The notes below the pieces were generated by a model that was not told the DNA's origin, did not search any database, and saw nothing but the letters and a program-made list of their open reading frames with translations. Shown in pieces: positions 44,788 to 53,096 of a DNA stretch of 64,000 nucleotides; positions within the stretch are counted from its first letter, which is position 1; the number at the start of each line of letters is the position of its first letter. Both the position numbers and the translations under genes were made by a program. Source of the stretch: Thermoactinomyces daqus (GTDB taxonomy: Bacteria > Bacillota > Bacilli > Thermoactinomycetales > Thermoactinomycetaceae); the NCBI RefSeq assembly GCF_000763315.1, contig NZ_JPST01000025.1, positions 1 to 64,000 of the forward strand, given 5' to 3'.

Positions 44788-44914
44788 TGTGTCATTACCT
44801 CCAAAGAATCAGATTTGATTGGCTTTTATGTTTATGGGCCGTCTATCAACCCGCCTTTTGCCAGGCGATTGATTTATTTTTACGGGATTGAGGGAAAGCG
44901 GTAAACACTTACCT

Positions 44915-44942
44915 ATTATGCGACATTTAAGCAATTAAGCAA
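44915..44942 (-). promoter_or_regulatory. putative codY promoter
   Basis: TTGCTT (44937-44942), 16-nt spacer, CATAAT (44915-44920) on the minus strand, about 130 nt before the codY start. No clear CodY box (AATTTTCWGAAAATT) was seen. Confidence 0.4.
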
Positions 44943-45005
44943 TTTGGTTTTTGTGAACAATTTTTGACTTTTATACCTATTTTAAATTGTTTTCTTCATT
45001 CAGCA

Positions 45006-45530
45006 TCAAAGCGAAGCTGATAATGAAGGCCGCCATAAAATAAGCTCCACCTTCCCATCGAGTAAATCGTCGGGAACGAGTCCAACGCTGCTATACCGAC
45101 TGTCCCTGCTGGCATAGCGGTGACGGTTGTCACCCATGACAAACACGGTCCCGCGCTTTACCCGGATCGGGCCGAAATTGCCATCTTCGATCGGGCAATC
45201 CGTATAAGCCTCATGTACCTTCTTCCCGTTGCGATAAAGCTGCCCGTTTCGAATCTCGATTGTGTCCCCCGGCACACCGATCACCCGTTTGACCAGAAAC
45301 CGGTGATGGTCGGACGGATCGCGAAAAGTAATCACTTCCCCCACCTTCGGCTGATCCAGTACAAACGCAAAACGATTGACAAGAAGCCGGTCACCATCCT
45401 GCAGAGTCGGTTGCATCGAAGTGCCGTTTACAACTGATAACGCTATCCCGTACTGATTGACTGCCCAGGCAAACACGGCTGCATAGATGACCAACATCGT
45501 CCATCTATTCAGTCCCTTTACCCGAAACAT
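45006..45530 (-). CDS. type I signal peptidase
   Basis: 174 aa membrane-anchored serine protease that cleaves Sec and Tat signal peptides. One N-terminal helix (about 8-28) is followed by the catalytic Ser in NGTSMQPTL and the Lys in FLVKRVIGVPGDT; box E reads VFVMGDNRHRYASRDSR. The size equals the short SipS-type enzymes. The second of two nearby ATGs (45530) is favoured, with GGAG nine bases upstream. It follows the DUF402 gene by 14 nt. Confidence 0.93.
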   Translation of the reverse strand: MFRVKGLNRWTMLVIYAAVFAWAVNQYGIALSVVNGTSMQPTLQDGDRLLVNRFAFVLDQPKVGEVITFRDPSDHHRFLVKRVIGVPGDTIEIRNGQLYRNGKKVHEAYTDCPIEDGNFGPIRVKRGTVFVMGDNRHRYASRDSRYSSVGLVPDDLLDGKVELILWRPSLSASL

Positions 45531-45544
45531 GCACATTCACTCCA

Positions 45545-46090
45545 TCATCCCGCTTCAGTCTTCAGCATTAGGTACTGATGATACCAAAATGGAGCGAATT
45601 CGGGAGAAAATGGTTCCTCCTGCCGCAATACCCGTCCTTCCAGTTCCTGTTTGGCTCTGTTCACACTGTCCACAACCGTTTGGGGATATCCGTAGTGCAA
45701 GCGATTCGCTTCAAACTCGTCCCCATCCACCCATTGGTAATGCCAATCAGGCTTGACGATCAAATCCCAATCGTAGTCGATATAGCAGAGCGTTTTTCCC
45801 GCTTCGTCCCACCAGTAGGGTGATGCAATGTTGCAGTAATACTCCTTGAGCCGGAACTGGTCGTCATACAAGATAACCGTATGGAACCAATCGCGCTTGG
45901 AAAAAAGACAAATTGCCAAACCCGGAAAATCCCATTCAACACCATTTTTTTCTACCACTTTTGCATTGTAGTTGGCAAGTACCAGCGGTTCTCCCGGTAG
46001 CAAAATCACCGATTTTTTCCAAGCCCTGTGCATCAAATTCCCGTATTTTAAGCTTTCAATGCGAATCGTATCACCCTTTTTTGGTATCAT
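45545..46090 (-). CDS. DUF402 nucleoside tri-/diphosphate phosphatase (YgaC/Sa1684-like)
   Basis: 181 aa beta-barrel DUF402 protein. The pattern YKYG-like start, MHRAWKKS, the YYCNIASPYWWD and YIDYDWDLIVKPD motifs and the C-terminal FAPFWYHQYLML match B. subtilis YgaC and S. aureus Sa1684, which hydrolyse nucleoside tri- and diphosphates and may cap-trim RNA. The Asp pair of YIDYDWD should bind metal. ATG 46090 has GAGGTG six bases ahead. It is the first gene of a two-gene unit with signal peptidase I and has a long structured leader. Confidence 0.85.
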   Translation of the reverse strand: MIPKKGDTIRIESLKYGNLMHRAWKKSVILLPGEPLVLANYNAKVVEKNGVEWDFPGLAICLFSKRDWFHTVILYDDQFRLKEYYCNIASPYWWDEAGKTLCYIDYDWDLIVKPDWHYQWVDGDEFEANRLHYGYPQTVVDSVNRAKQELEGRVLRQEEPFSPEFAPFWYHQYLMLKTEAG

Positions 46091-46442
46091 TTTCCTCACC
46101 TCAAGCGCTCTAGTTTCTTTATTTCCAAAAAGAGAAAAAAATAAAACACCTAAAACTCAGAATTTATCATTTAAAGCCTGAGGCGTTGCTCTTGGCCGGG
46201 ATCAGACAAAAAGCATTCCGGCCGCGACAAGCGCAATCCCGGGATCAAAGTGAATAAAAACAGGTGGGTCGGGACGGGCTGAGTCCCTCGTGGCCGACAT
46301 GTGCGCGCCCGCAAGCACTCCGGCGCCTCTTCGCGGAAAAAGGATTGACAAACGGCAGCCAATCTGATTATCTTAAAATTCACTTGGTTATTATTTGAAA
46401 TTAACACGTTTTCATTATAGACTCGCCCGATCCTGATGTCTG
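46091..46442 (-). promoter_or_regulatory. promoter and long G/C-rich structured leader of the DUF402 gene
   Basis: A good promoter, -35 CAGACA (46437-46442), 17-nt spacer and -10 TATAAT (46414-46419), would start a transcript about 315 nt before the gene. The block 46171-46340 is far more G/C-rich than its flanks. It contains a hairpin GGCCGG-AT/AT-CCGGCC (46194-46223), a 10-bp palindrome ATCCCGGGAT, and a nested GGGAC/GTCCC stem near 46270-46290. No known riboswitch class is recognised. A free-standing small RNA is also possible. Confidence 0.45.
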
Positions 46443-46496
46443 CCTTTCCCCACTTTCGTTGATTTAAATGTTTAAATTTCTTCGTAAGCGGGAAAA

Positions 46497-46521
46497 GGCA
46501 TGGAGTCGTCTTCTCCATGCC
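46497..46521 (-). terminator. terminator after proC
   Basis: Perfect 9-bp stem GGCATGGAG/CTCCATGCC followed by TTTTCCC on the minus strand. Confidence 0.8.
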
Positions 46522-46528
46522 CCCGGTA

Positions 46529-47314
46529 TCAGAAAGTGATCGCAATTTGCTGTCCCATTTCAACCGAACGGGCTTTGGCCCTGAGCACAGCTTTTTTTAT
46601 CGCTTCATCCAGCTGGTATTGATCCAAAACTTCGAGCCCGGCCATCGTGGTCCCTCCCGGTGAGGTGACTTCACGTCGCAATTCTTCCGCCGCCTTGCCG
46701 GTCTTGAGGAGCATTTGCGACGCTCCGAGCAAGGTTTGCACGGTCAATGCACGTGACGTTTCCGGGGAAAGCCCGGCCGAAATCCCCGCCGCCTCCAGGG
46801 ACTCTGCCAGATAATAAACATAGGCGGGCCCGCTGCCGGACAATCCGGTGACTGCATCCATCAAAGACTCATCAACGACGATAACCGATCCGATACTGCG
46901 AAAAATCAGTCGAGCTGTTTCCAGTTGCTCCGGGCTGACGTGGCTCCCCGGACAAATCGCCGTCGCCGACTGACCGACGGCACAAGAGGTATTTGGCATG
47001 ACACGAATCACCGCCATCTTTCCGGCGACGTGCTGCTCAAGCAGAGAGGTTGAAATGCCTGCCGCCACCGACAACAGCATCTGATCTTCCGAAAAGAGAT
47101 GGCCCCAGGTCTGCAACACTTCCGGCACATCTTTCGGTTTGACTGCCAAAATCACAATGTCCGATTTCGCTACTGTTTCGATACGTTGCTTCGTTTCGTC
47201 CAACCGGTATCTTTCGGTCAGTTCTTTCAACCGTTCCTGATCCTCGCGGTTGATAATCGAGATCTGTTTCCGGCTTACCTCCTTTTGTACCTCCTTTTGA
47301 TGACTAAAAAACAA
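46529..47314 (-). pseudogene. proC: pyrroline-5-carboxylate reductase lacking its N-terminal NADPH-binding motif
   Basis: From KEVSRKQISIINREDQERLKEL onward the protein follows ProC/ProI to its end (VAKSDIVILAVKPKDV, VIRVMPNTSCAVGQSAT, the signature AVTGLSGSGPAYVYYLAESLEAAG, EVTSPGGTTMAGLEVL). The first about 30 residues of a normal ProC, including the GxGxMA dinucleotide loop, are absent. In their place is leader sequence: a tandem 12-base repeat CAAAAGGAGGTA (RBS-like) is fused straight to codons QKEVSRK. No start codon with a usable spacing exists; the open frame begins at a TTG with no ribosome binding site. Probably inactivated by a 5' deletion, unless the assembly lost about 90 bases. 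Confidence 0.75.
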
Positions 47315-47572
47315 AAACCTCCTTCATCCCAAAGGACGAAAGAGGTTAACTCCCGCGGTACCACCTTTGTTGACGCCATGAAAGCGCCCAGCTCAGCGCG
47401 ATTTAACATCGCTCAGGATAACGGGTTGGCCCCGATCTGATTTATCATCAGCCGCATCAAAGGATGGGTTCGAGCAGCCAACTGGCAAAACCTCTCAACC
47501 TGCGGGTTTCGCTCTCTGTACAGTTGGGGAATGCTCTACTGGTCCTTGTCATCACGTTTCGCTCTCAATTGT
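47312..47572 (-). ncRNA. T-box riboswitch, proline class
   Basis: Complete T-box leader on the minus strand. Stem I carries the AG-rich boxes (CAGAGAGCGAAAC, GGTTGAGAGG). The specifier side reads GAACCCATCC, so the specifier codon is most likely CCC (Pro). The T-box antiterminator core AGGTGGTACCGCGGG is at about 47352-47366. The competing terminator CCTCTTTCGTCC/GGATGAAGGAGG is followed by TTTTTGTTTTTT. It should sense uncharged tRNA-Pro and permit read-through into proC. Confidence 0.92.
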
Positions 47573-47580
47573 TAGTAGTA

Positions 47581-47609
47581 ATTATGTGAAAAAAAACCCC
47601 TGATGTCAA
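47581..47609 (-). promoter_or_regulatory. promoter of the T-box/proC transcript
   Basis: Consensus -35 TTGACA (47604-47609), exactly 17 nt, then CATAAT (47581-47586). Confidence 0.8.
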
Positions 47610-47993
47610 CAGGGAATAATCAAATCGGCCGGAATTGCTTTATGATTGATTTCTAAGGGAATTCCTTATTTTTCATCCTTTCCTTTGCTTCCGGCACGCA
47701 ACCATCCGCATTCTCCCCAATATAGCAGCCATTCACAAAAACTTCGGCAGATTCCTTTAAACCATCATCTAAAATAATGATTTATTTTTTAACACGAACC
47801 GTTCGCCATCTAAATCTGTTCCGGCTTTTCCGCCTTATGCTTACCAGTCAATCCAACAAAAAAATAAGCCGTTCAAATAATTTTAATTTGAAAGCGTATT
47901 CAAAGTGTAGTATTCTTAACATAAAACAGATACCCTTTTATGTGGGAAGACATTTATCTTCCTCTCCCCTCCTGAAAGGATTTGGACACAAAA
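47610..47993. other. intergenic region without supported genes
   Basis: A/T-rich, 380 bp. Only short chance frames are present; nothing recognised. Confidence 0.4.
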
Positions 47994-48019
47994 AAAATCT
48001 GCCGTACTTCAGGCAGATT
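47989..48019 (-). terminator. terminator after the GNAT gene
   Basis: AATCTGCC/GGCAGATT perfect stem (47996-48019) followed on the minus strand by seven or more T residues. Confidence 0.82.
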
Positions 48020-48059
48020 AAAAACAGACAAAACCATAGGCAAAAAACAAAAACAACGA

Positions 48060-48494
48060 TCAACCAGTACATCGCTGACTGACAAACAGCTCTTTTTCCA
48101 AACGGGTGGAACAAGTATTGCTGTAACCGAGATATTGGTAAAAGGGGAGCAATTTTTCCGTACCCTTGTCTACCGTGATCCAAATCCTTTTTACCCCTTT
48201 TTGCAAAAAACGATACTCCAATTCACGCACTAATGCAGTACCGACCCTTTGTTTCTGGAAGTTCGGGTCAACAGCGAGACAATAGAAGAATCCCGTGTGT
48301 TTGTCAATTGTTCCCACAATGGCTCCGATCACCCGTTGATCCGGTGCTTCGGCCACAATAACCAGATCCCGGTCGTAAGCTAACTGTTCATACAAAACCC
48401 GAAGCGTTTCCCTTTCCTTCTGATGGGAAGCTGTCATCTGCCAGATTCTTAAAACGTCATGTACATCTGCCAGTTGAAAAGAGCGTAGGCGCAT
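48060..48494 (-). CDS. GNAT-family N-acetyltransferase
   Basis: 144 aa. The acetyl-CoA pyrophosphate loop is QKQRVGTALVRELEYRF (motif A, Q-x-x-x-G-x-A); FYCLAVDPNF precedes it and LPFYQYLGY (motif B) follows. ATG 48494 has GGAGGAG nine bases upstream; an earlier ATG overlaps that ribosome binding site. Its layout resembles RimI/YpeA-like enzymes. Substrate unknown. Monocistronic. Confidence 0.85.
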   Translation of the reverse strand: MRLRSFQLADVHDVLRIWQMTASHQKERETLRVLYEQLAYDRDLVIVAEAPDQRVIGAIVGTIDKHTGFFYCLAVDPNFQKQRVGTALVRELEYRFLQKGVKRIWITVDKGTEKLLPFYQYLGYSNTCSTRLEKELFVSQRCTG

Positions 48495-48591
48495 AACCTG
48501 ATTCTCCTCCATTGGGGAAGTATCACATACCTTGGCTTTTCTATTTTACCTCAAGTTTCATTTTTATTTCAATCTGCGAAAACCATCCTGC

Positions 48592-49278
48592 TTAATTAGA
48601 AAATCCCGATTTTACCTGCTCACCCATATTCCACAACCAGGGAATAAAGATAAAAATGGCAAATCCTTGTAAAAAGGAAACATGAAAACCCATCCATCGA
48701 AAACTGACAACTCCGGCCAGCACCACCGTCCAAACCAGCAGCGACCACCAGCTGAGGAACGGAGAAAATTCCCTGGTGCGGAACATCACCGCGGTGTAAA
48801 TTAACCCCCCGATCGCCCAGCACGTGGGTCCAAATACACCGACCATCCGGATCAATAACGAGTCCCATTCCTCCAGATGCCGGATCAGATTCAGCGTCGG
48901 CATCTGCAAAAAAAGATGAACCATGAGAGGAAACAGAAGCATCTGCACCAGATGGTAAAGCAGAAAGACCGCCCCTCCGATCAGTTGAATCAACCAGGCC
49001 CATTGCAAAATGATGCGAAACCGGTCATTTAAGGCAAATAACAAAATCGTATAGATGGCCAAAAATGAGAGCACGGCCAGAAACGAACTCACCCAGGCGA
49101 GCATGACCCATTTTTCATGTTCCAGAAAATAAACGGATCTCGACAACCAAGGCTGTTTCGCCATCTGCAGTAAAACAAATAAAATCAGCAGAACGGACAC
49201 GAAATGCAGGCAAGCTGAACCTTTGAACACCCAAGAAAACCATGGCTTTCTGACACCGTGTGGCGGCGCTGTTTTCAT
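48592..49278 (-). CDS. multi-pass membrane protein of unknown function
   Basis: 228 aa with six predicted helices (roughly 18-38, 52-75, 86-110, 140-160, 170-185, 200-220) and a short cytoplasmic N-terminus. No motif was recognised; Trp- and Phe-rich loops suggest a lipid-embedded bundle. ATG 49278 is preferred (AAGGAGA eight bases upstream) over a longer frame to 49335. Isolated gene between a GNAT gene and pabB. Confidence 0.65.
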   Translation of the reverse strand: MKTAPPHGVRKPWFSWVFKGSACLHFVSVLLILFVLLQMAKQPWLSRSVYFLEHEKWVMLAWVSSFLAVLSFLAIYTILLFALNDRFRIILQWAWLIQLIGGAVFLLYHLVQMLLFPLMVHLFLQMPTLNLIRHLEEWDSLLIRMVGVFGPTCWAIGGLIYTAVMFRTREFSPFLSWWSLLVWTVVLAGVVSFRWMGFHVSFLQGFAIFIFIPWLWNMGEQVKSGFSN

Positions 49279-49530
49279 CTGTCGGTCTCCTTCCGTTTCG
49301 ATCCTGCCCGACATTCCACTGGCAAAACGATGCAAAGATTAAAGATTACAGATAAAATTTTCTCCCTATTCCCATTTTATCCTAAACCACACCAATTTAA
49401 CCCATTTATGACCGCCCGCATGAACAAAAACGGAACGTGAAGAGAACCGGAGAACCCTGAATCCAACAAAATCTGCCACACGGAAGGACGAACAATCGGA
49501 CTCAGGGAAAACGGGGCAGGAAACCGCCTT

Positions 49531-50949
49531 TTACACGATGGGGCTCGGACAGCGATCTCCGGCCAGAAGGATCGCCTTCTTCAGCGCCAATGCCTTGTCC
49601 ATCGATTCCTGATATTCCAGCTGTTCATCAGAATCGGCCACTATGCCCCCGCCGACATGAAAAAAGGCCTTTCCCTCCCGGACAATGATCGTGCGGATGA
49701 CCATGCTGAGATCAAAGCCGCCGCGAACATCCAAATAACCCAAACCGCCGGAATAGATGCCGCGGGCCACCGGCTCCAAATCATGCAAAATCTCCATCGC
49801 CCGAATTTTCGGGGCTCCGGTCATGGAACCTCCGGGAAAAGCTGCCCGAATTGCCTCAAGTGCCGGAACGTCCGGCTTCAGCCTCCCCTCAACGACCGTC
49901 ACCAACTGATGGACGGTAGCATAAGATTCCACTTTCAACAGTTCCGATACGCGGACACTGCCAGTTTCGCATACCTTTCCCAGATCATTGCGCACCAAAT
50001 CAACAATCATGACATTTTCCGCACGGTCCTTCTCATTTGATTTCAAGTCCAAGACGAGCGCATCATCTTCTTCCGCACTCCTTCCCCGCGGCCTCGTTCC
50101 CTTGATCGGTCTGCTCTCCAGCCTCCGCCCTTCCAGCTTCAAAAACCGTTCAGGGGAAGTAGAGAGGACAAAGAGATCACCAAACCGCAGATAGGCGGAA
50201 AAAGGAGCGGGATTGATCCGGCGCAATATCCGGTACAGATCAAAGGGATGACCGGAAAAATCAGCGGAAAGCTGGTGGGTGAAACACGCCTGATAGATAT
50301 TGCCCGCAGCGATTTCCCCGAGGATTCTCCTGATTTTGCGGCAGTAGGAATCATACGATTCCACTTGGGCAAACGGCGTACTCCCCTCCGCAGGAGAAAT
50401 GTCGGGTTCGGGAAGCGGTGTATCAGATGCCCGTTTTACGGCGGACAGCCACTGCTCCAGATCTTTTTCCCCGTCACTGTCGTTGACCCGTTTGCTCAAA
50501 TATGATTTTCCTTCCAGCTGATCGTAAATGAGAACCTGGTCGGCAAACATCCACCATGACACCGGAGCCTGGGTGGGATCCTCCGGGAGATCGGGAAGTT
50601 TCTCAATAAACCGGTTCATTTCATAACCAAAATAGCCGACCAACCCCCCGATGAACGGAAAAGGCTTGCCGGTTCCTGCGGGCGTTTGATGCTCATCCAG
50701 CAACTTTTGAATCGCTTGAAAAGGGTCCCCTGTGTCAGCTTGCACGGTGTTTTGGTGAATCCATTCGATTTTCCCTGACTGCACCCGAACCAAAAAAGAG
50801 GGATTGGCCCCCATAAAGGAGTACCGGCTCAGTCCCGGTGCCAGACGATTTCCGTCGAGCCAAAATGCATAGGGTTCATCCCGGTAGAGATGGGCAAAGA
50901 CGTGTTCCGGGCGAACCTTGAAAGGAATTTCACGTATGATCCATTTCAT
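49531..50949 (-). CDS. pabB: aminodeoxychorismate synthase component I
   Basis: 472 aa chorismate-utilising enzyme. GKIEW... FPFIGGLVGYFGYE, CFTHQLSADFSG and SPERFLKLEGRRLESRPIKGTRPRG are conserved. The lysine in PIKGT is the nucleophile that marks PabB, where TrpE has PIAGT, so folate rather than tryptophan synthesis is indicated. Metal-binding Glu lies in DRAENVMIVDLVRNDLG and the C-terminal GGSMTGAPK. No pabA or pabC is adjacent, so the gene stands apart from the usual folate cluster. Confidence 0.9.
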   Translation of the reverse strand: MKWIIREIPFKVRPEHVFAHLYRDEPYAFWLDGNRLAPGLSRYSFMGANPSFLVRVQSGKIEWIHQNTVQADTGDPFQAIQKLLDEHQTPAGTGKPFPFIGGLVGYFGYEMNRFIEKLPDLPEDPTQAPVSWWMFADQVLIYDQLEGKSYLSKRVNDSDGEKDLEQWLSAVKRASDTPLPEPDISPAEGSTPFAQVESYDSYCRKIRRILGEIAAGNIYQACFTHQLSADFSGHPFDLYRILRRINPAPFSAYLRFGDLFVLSTSPERFLKLEGRRLESRPIKGTRPRGRSAEEDDALVLDLKSNEKDRAENVMIVDLVRNDLGKVCETGSVRVSELLKVESYATVHQLVTVVEGRLKPDVPALEAIRAAFPGGSMTGAPKIRAMEILHDLEPVARGIYSGGLGYLDVRGGFDLSMVIRTIIVREGKAFFHVGGGIVADSDEQLEYQESMDKALALKKAILLAGDRCPSPIV

Positions 50950-51025
50950 TGCAACAACGTCCTTCTTTTGCAAAAATGCATGATCTTTTTCTTTTTATCC
51001 AATACTTTTTTTGAGGTGATGGATT

Positions 51026-51241
51026 GTGTATACTGGCCGAAACCTTGAAGAATTGAGCATGACACCCTTAACAGACTGGAATCTGGATGAACTTTCGTAC
51101 CACCACTTTATTATGGCGCAAATGTCTCCTTACTTAAACCAGCAAGGCGCCAGCTTGCACCGTCAGGTCATAAAAGAGATCGAAAACAGGGGCAATCAGA
51201 CATGGAACAGCCAAACGCCGAATATTTATGACCATTTTTAA
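51026..51241 (+). CDS. small cytosolic protein of unknown function
   Basis: 71 aa, GTG start with GAGGTG seven bases upstream. The segment WNLDELSYHHFIMAQMSPYLNQQGASLHRQVIKEIENRG looks like an amphipathic helical pair with conserved-looking His residues; such short helix-rich proteins are common in Bacillales genomes. It has its own terminator and is divergent from pabB. I cannot name the family. Confidence 0.6.
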   Translation: MYTGRNLEELSMTPLTDWNLDELSYHHFIMAQMSPYLNQQGASLHRQVIKEIENRGNQTWNSQTPNIYDHF

Positions 51242-51296
51242 AGGGATGGCAAGCTGAATGCATGAGGAACGCGGTTCTCCGGTCATCGCCTGCGCA

Positions 51297-51360
51297 AAAA
51301 ATCCCCCTCCGGTGATCCGGGTGTTTCATTGAACACCGGGACAACCAAGGGGGATTTGCT
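51297..51360. terminator. large bidirectional hairpin terminator
   Basis: AAATCCCCCT/AGGGGGATTT outer stem (51299-51357) with an inner CCGGGTGTT/AACACCGGG stem; T-run on both sides. Serves the small plus-strand gene and vanW. Confidence 0.8.
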
Positions 51361-51361
51361 T

Positions 51362-52810
51362 TTACTGACTGGTTGTCGTTTTGGGCAATTGCGCATTTGG
51401 TTTTGTCGGATCAACCGTGATCGTGCTGAACGATTCAGGTGCTTTCTCAACTTTGCGCGACTGAACCTTGGCTCCCGGGCTGGTATATACATTGACCGTA
51501 AGATGGGAACCGGAAATTTTAATTTTCAGCAGAACCGGTTTGTTCAAATTGTTTTTAAAGCGGAAATCAGGTCCTCCCCAGGAGACGGTGGCATCCCGTC
51601 CTTTCGGCACATAAGTCACCTCGGCGCTGTGGTGTTGAATCGCCGTGACCTTTAGTCCCGCTTCATCGACACTGTTGTAGAGCGTGGAGGAAACCTGGCA
51701 GATGCCGCCGCCAATCCCTTCCGTAAACTCCCCTTTGACGATCACGTGCGCCGGTTTATACCCCCGGGCAGCCGTCCGCTCTCCGACGACTTTATTGAAG
51801 GAAAAACGCTCTCCTGGCAAAAGTACAAGATTATTGATTTGGGCCGAAGCCAGTTTGATGTTGGTGGTACGGTTTACGTTCCCCGGATCAAACTTGGTGG
51901 TGTAACTGCCGATCATCTTTTTGTTCACTTCACGCAGGTCTGCCGAGGAAACTTTCGGCGCAACCGAAATGGTGGGAATTTGCGTCGGCTTGTTGATATA
52001 GGGGCGAAGGTCTTTCAACCACGTTTTCACGGTCTTCACATCCATCACTCGGCCTTCTTCCCCGCGAATGATCGAATTTCCCCATTTATTGTGCTTAAAT
52101 CTGGCGTTTTTCGGTTCGATTTTCACTTGATCCCTGACACTGTCCAGCCATTTTGCCAGCTTTTCCTGATTGATCGTCGATAAATCTTTCCCGTCATAAC
52201 CGATACTGAGCAGATCTAGCTCAAATTTTTTATCATCCAAATATAATTGCAACTTAGCCGGTTTCGGCTGTTCTTTCACAGCAGCCGGGACGTCCGCCTT
52301 GACTTTGCTGGAATCAAACGCATATGCGCCAAAACCGAACAAACCGGCCACGGTCATCGAGGCGACCAGAGTGGCAATGAGGATTTTCTTTGGTTTCGGA
52401 GTGCTGTGAACCTCTCTTTTGATTGCGGAAAAGATTCCCGTATCCTCCTTGGCGGACTCTGGCCGGGGATTTGCCGGTTTCTGCACTTCCACCTGCACCG
52501 GCTCAGGATGATGATCCGCGCTGGCGGGTACGTCGACATCGCTGCTGTTGGCGTTTTCATTCTTCGACAGGGGGCCGTCTTTTTCGCTTGAACCGAAATC
52601 CCATCGGGACGAAAGCGGAAAATCCGCCGGTTTATCAGGATGCGCCTGTTCCGGTTCTGTTGATGTCTTTTCACTCCGCTCTTCTTCATGCCTCACTTCC
52701 GTGCCCGGTTCCGGTGAAGCTGGTGACTCCCCCGCCCCCTTTATTTCTTTCCGTTCGTCCCTTTCCTCGGACAAAGGCTGTTCGGGTTCGCGCTTTTTTT
52801 TGTCTTCCAC
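51362..52810 (-). CDS. VanW-family protein (YoaR-like)
   Basis: 482 aa. Residues 1-140 are a low-complexity, highly charged cytoplasmic region (Glu/Lys/Pro-rich). A membrane helix follows (about 144-166, ILIATLVASMTVAGLFGFGAYAF). Then come a putative peptidoglycan-binding domain (180-305) and the VanW domain (about 310-440; FSFNKVVGERTAARGYKPAHVIVKGEFTEGIGGGICQVSSTLYN). The C-terminal tail is Pro/Ser-rich. Probably an extracellular, wall-associated protein; VanW's biochemical role is unknown. GTG start with GAGGAG upstream. Confidence 0.88.
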   Translation of the reverse strand: MEDKKKREPEQPLSEERDERKEIKGAGESPASPEPGTEVRHEEERSEKTSTEPEQAHPDKPADFPLSSRWDFGSSEKDGPLSKNENANSSDVDVPASADHHPEPVQVEVQKPANPRPESAKEDTGIFSAIKREVHSTPKPKKILIATLVASMTVAGLFGFGAYAFDSSKVKADVPAAVKEQPKPAKLQLYLDDKKFELDLLSIGYDGKDLSTINQEKLAKWLDSVRDQVKIEPKNARFKHNKWGNSIIRGEEGRVMDVKTVKTWLKDLRPYINKPTQIPTISVAPKVSSADLREVNKKMIGSYTTKFDPGNVNRTTNIKLASAQINNLVLLPGERFSFNKVVGERTAARGYKPAHVIVKGEFTEGIGGGICQVSSTLYNSVDEAGLKVTAIQHHSAEVTYVPKGRDATVSWGGPDFRFKNNLNKPVLLKIKISGSHLTVNVYTSPGAKVQSRKVEKAPESFSTITVDPTKPNAQLPKTTTSQ

Positions 52811-53096
52811 CCGCTCTCTCTCCTCTGCAAGTATTCTCTTTTTAAGGAAATCAACTGAATCAAAGGACCAAACAAAAATTAAACGGATTCTGGCAACCTA
52901 AACGGCCCGGGGCTCCGGACTGATTCGTTTCCTCACGTATTTAGACCAACAGCATAAAGAAAATGTTTCGATTCAAACAGAAAACCATTTATTCGTCTTC
53001 AGGCATGTTGTCTGCATGTTCATGTGAACCAACCACATTCCTGATCTCCTTCGTTGGATGAAGTTTTTTGCGTCTCAAGCTCTTGCCTGATCTGCG
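52811..53096. other. intergenic region between vanW and mutY
   Basis: 286 bp. It should hold the vanW promoter; no hairpin or gene was recognised. Confidence 0.35.

Noticed and set aside
46171-46563. 130-codon minus-strand frame covering the G/C-rich leader
   Set aside because: It runs through the proC terminator and the DUF402 promoter, and the sequence is low in protein-like features; a structured leader explains the region better.
49531-50949. Anthranilate synthase component I (TrpE)
   Set aside because: The motif is PIKGT, diagnostic of PabB, not PIAGT; no trp genes are nearby.
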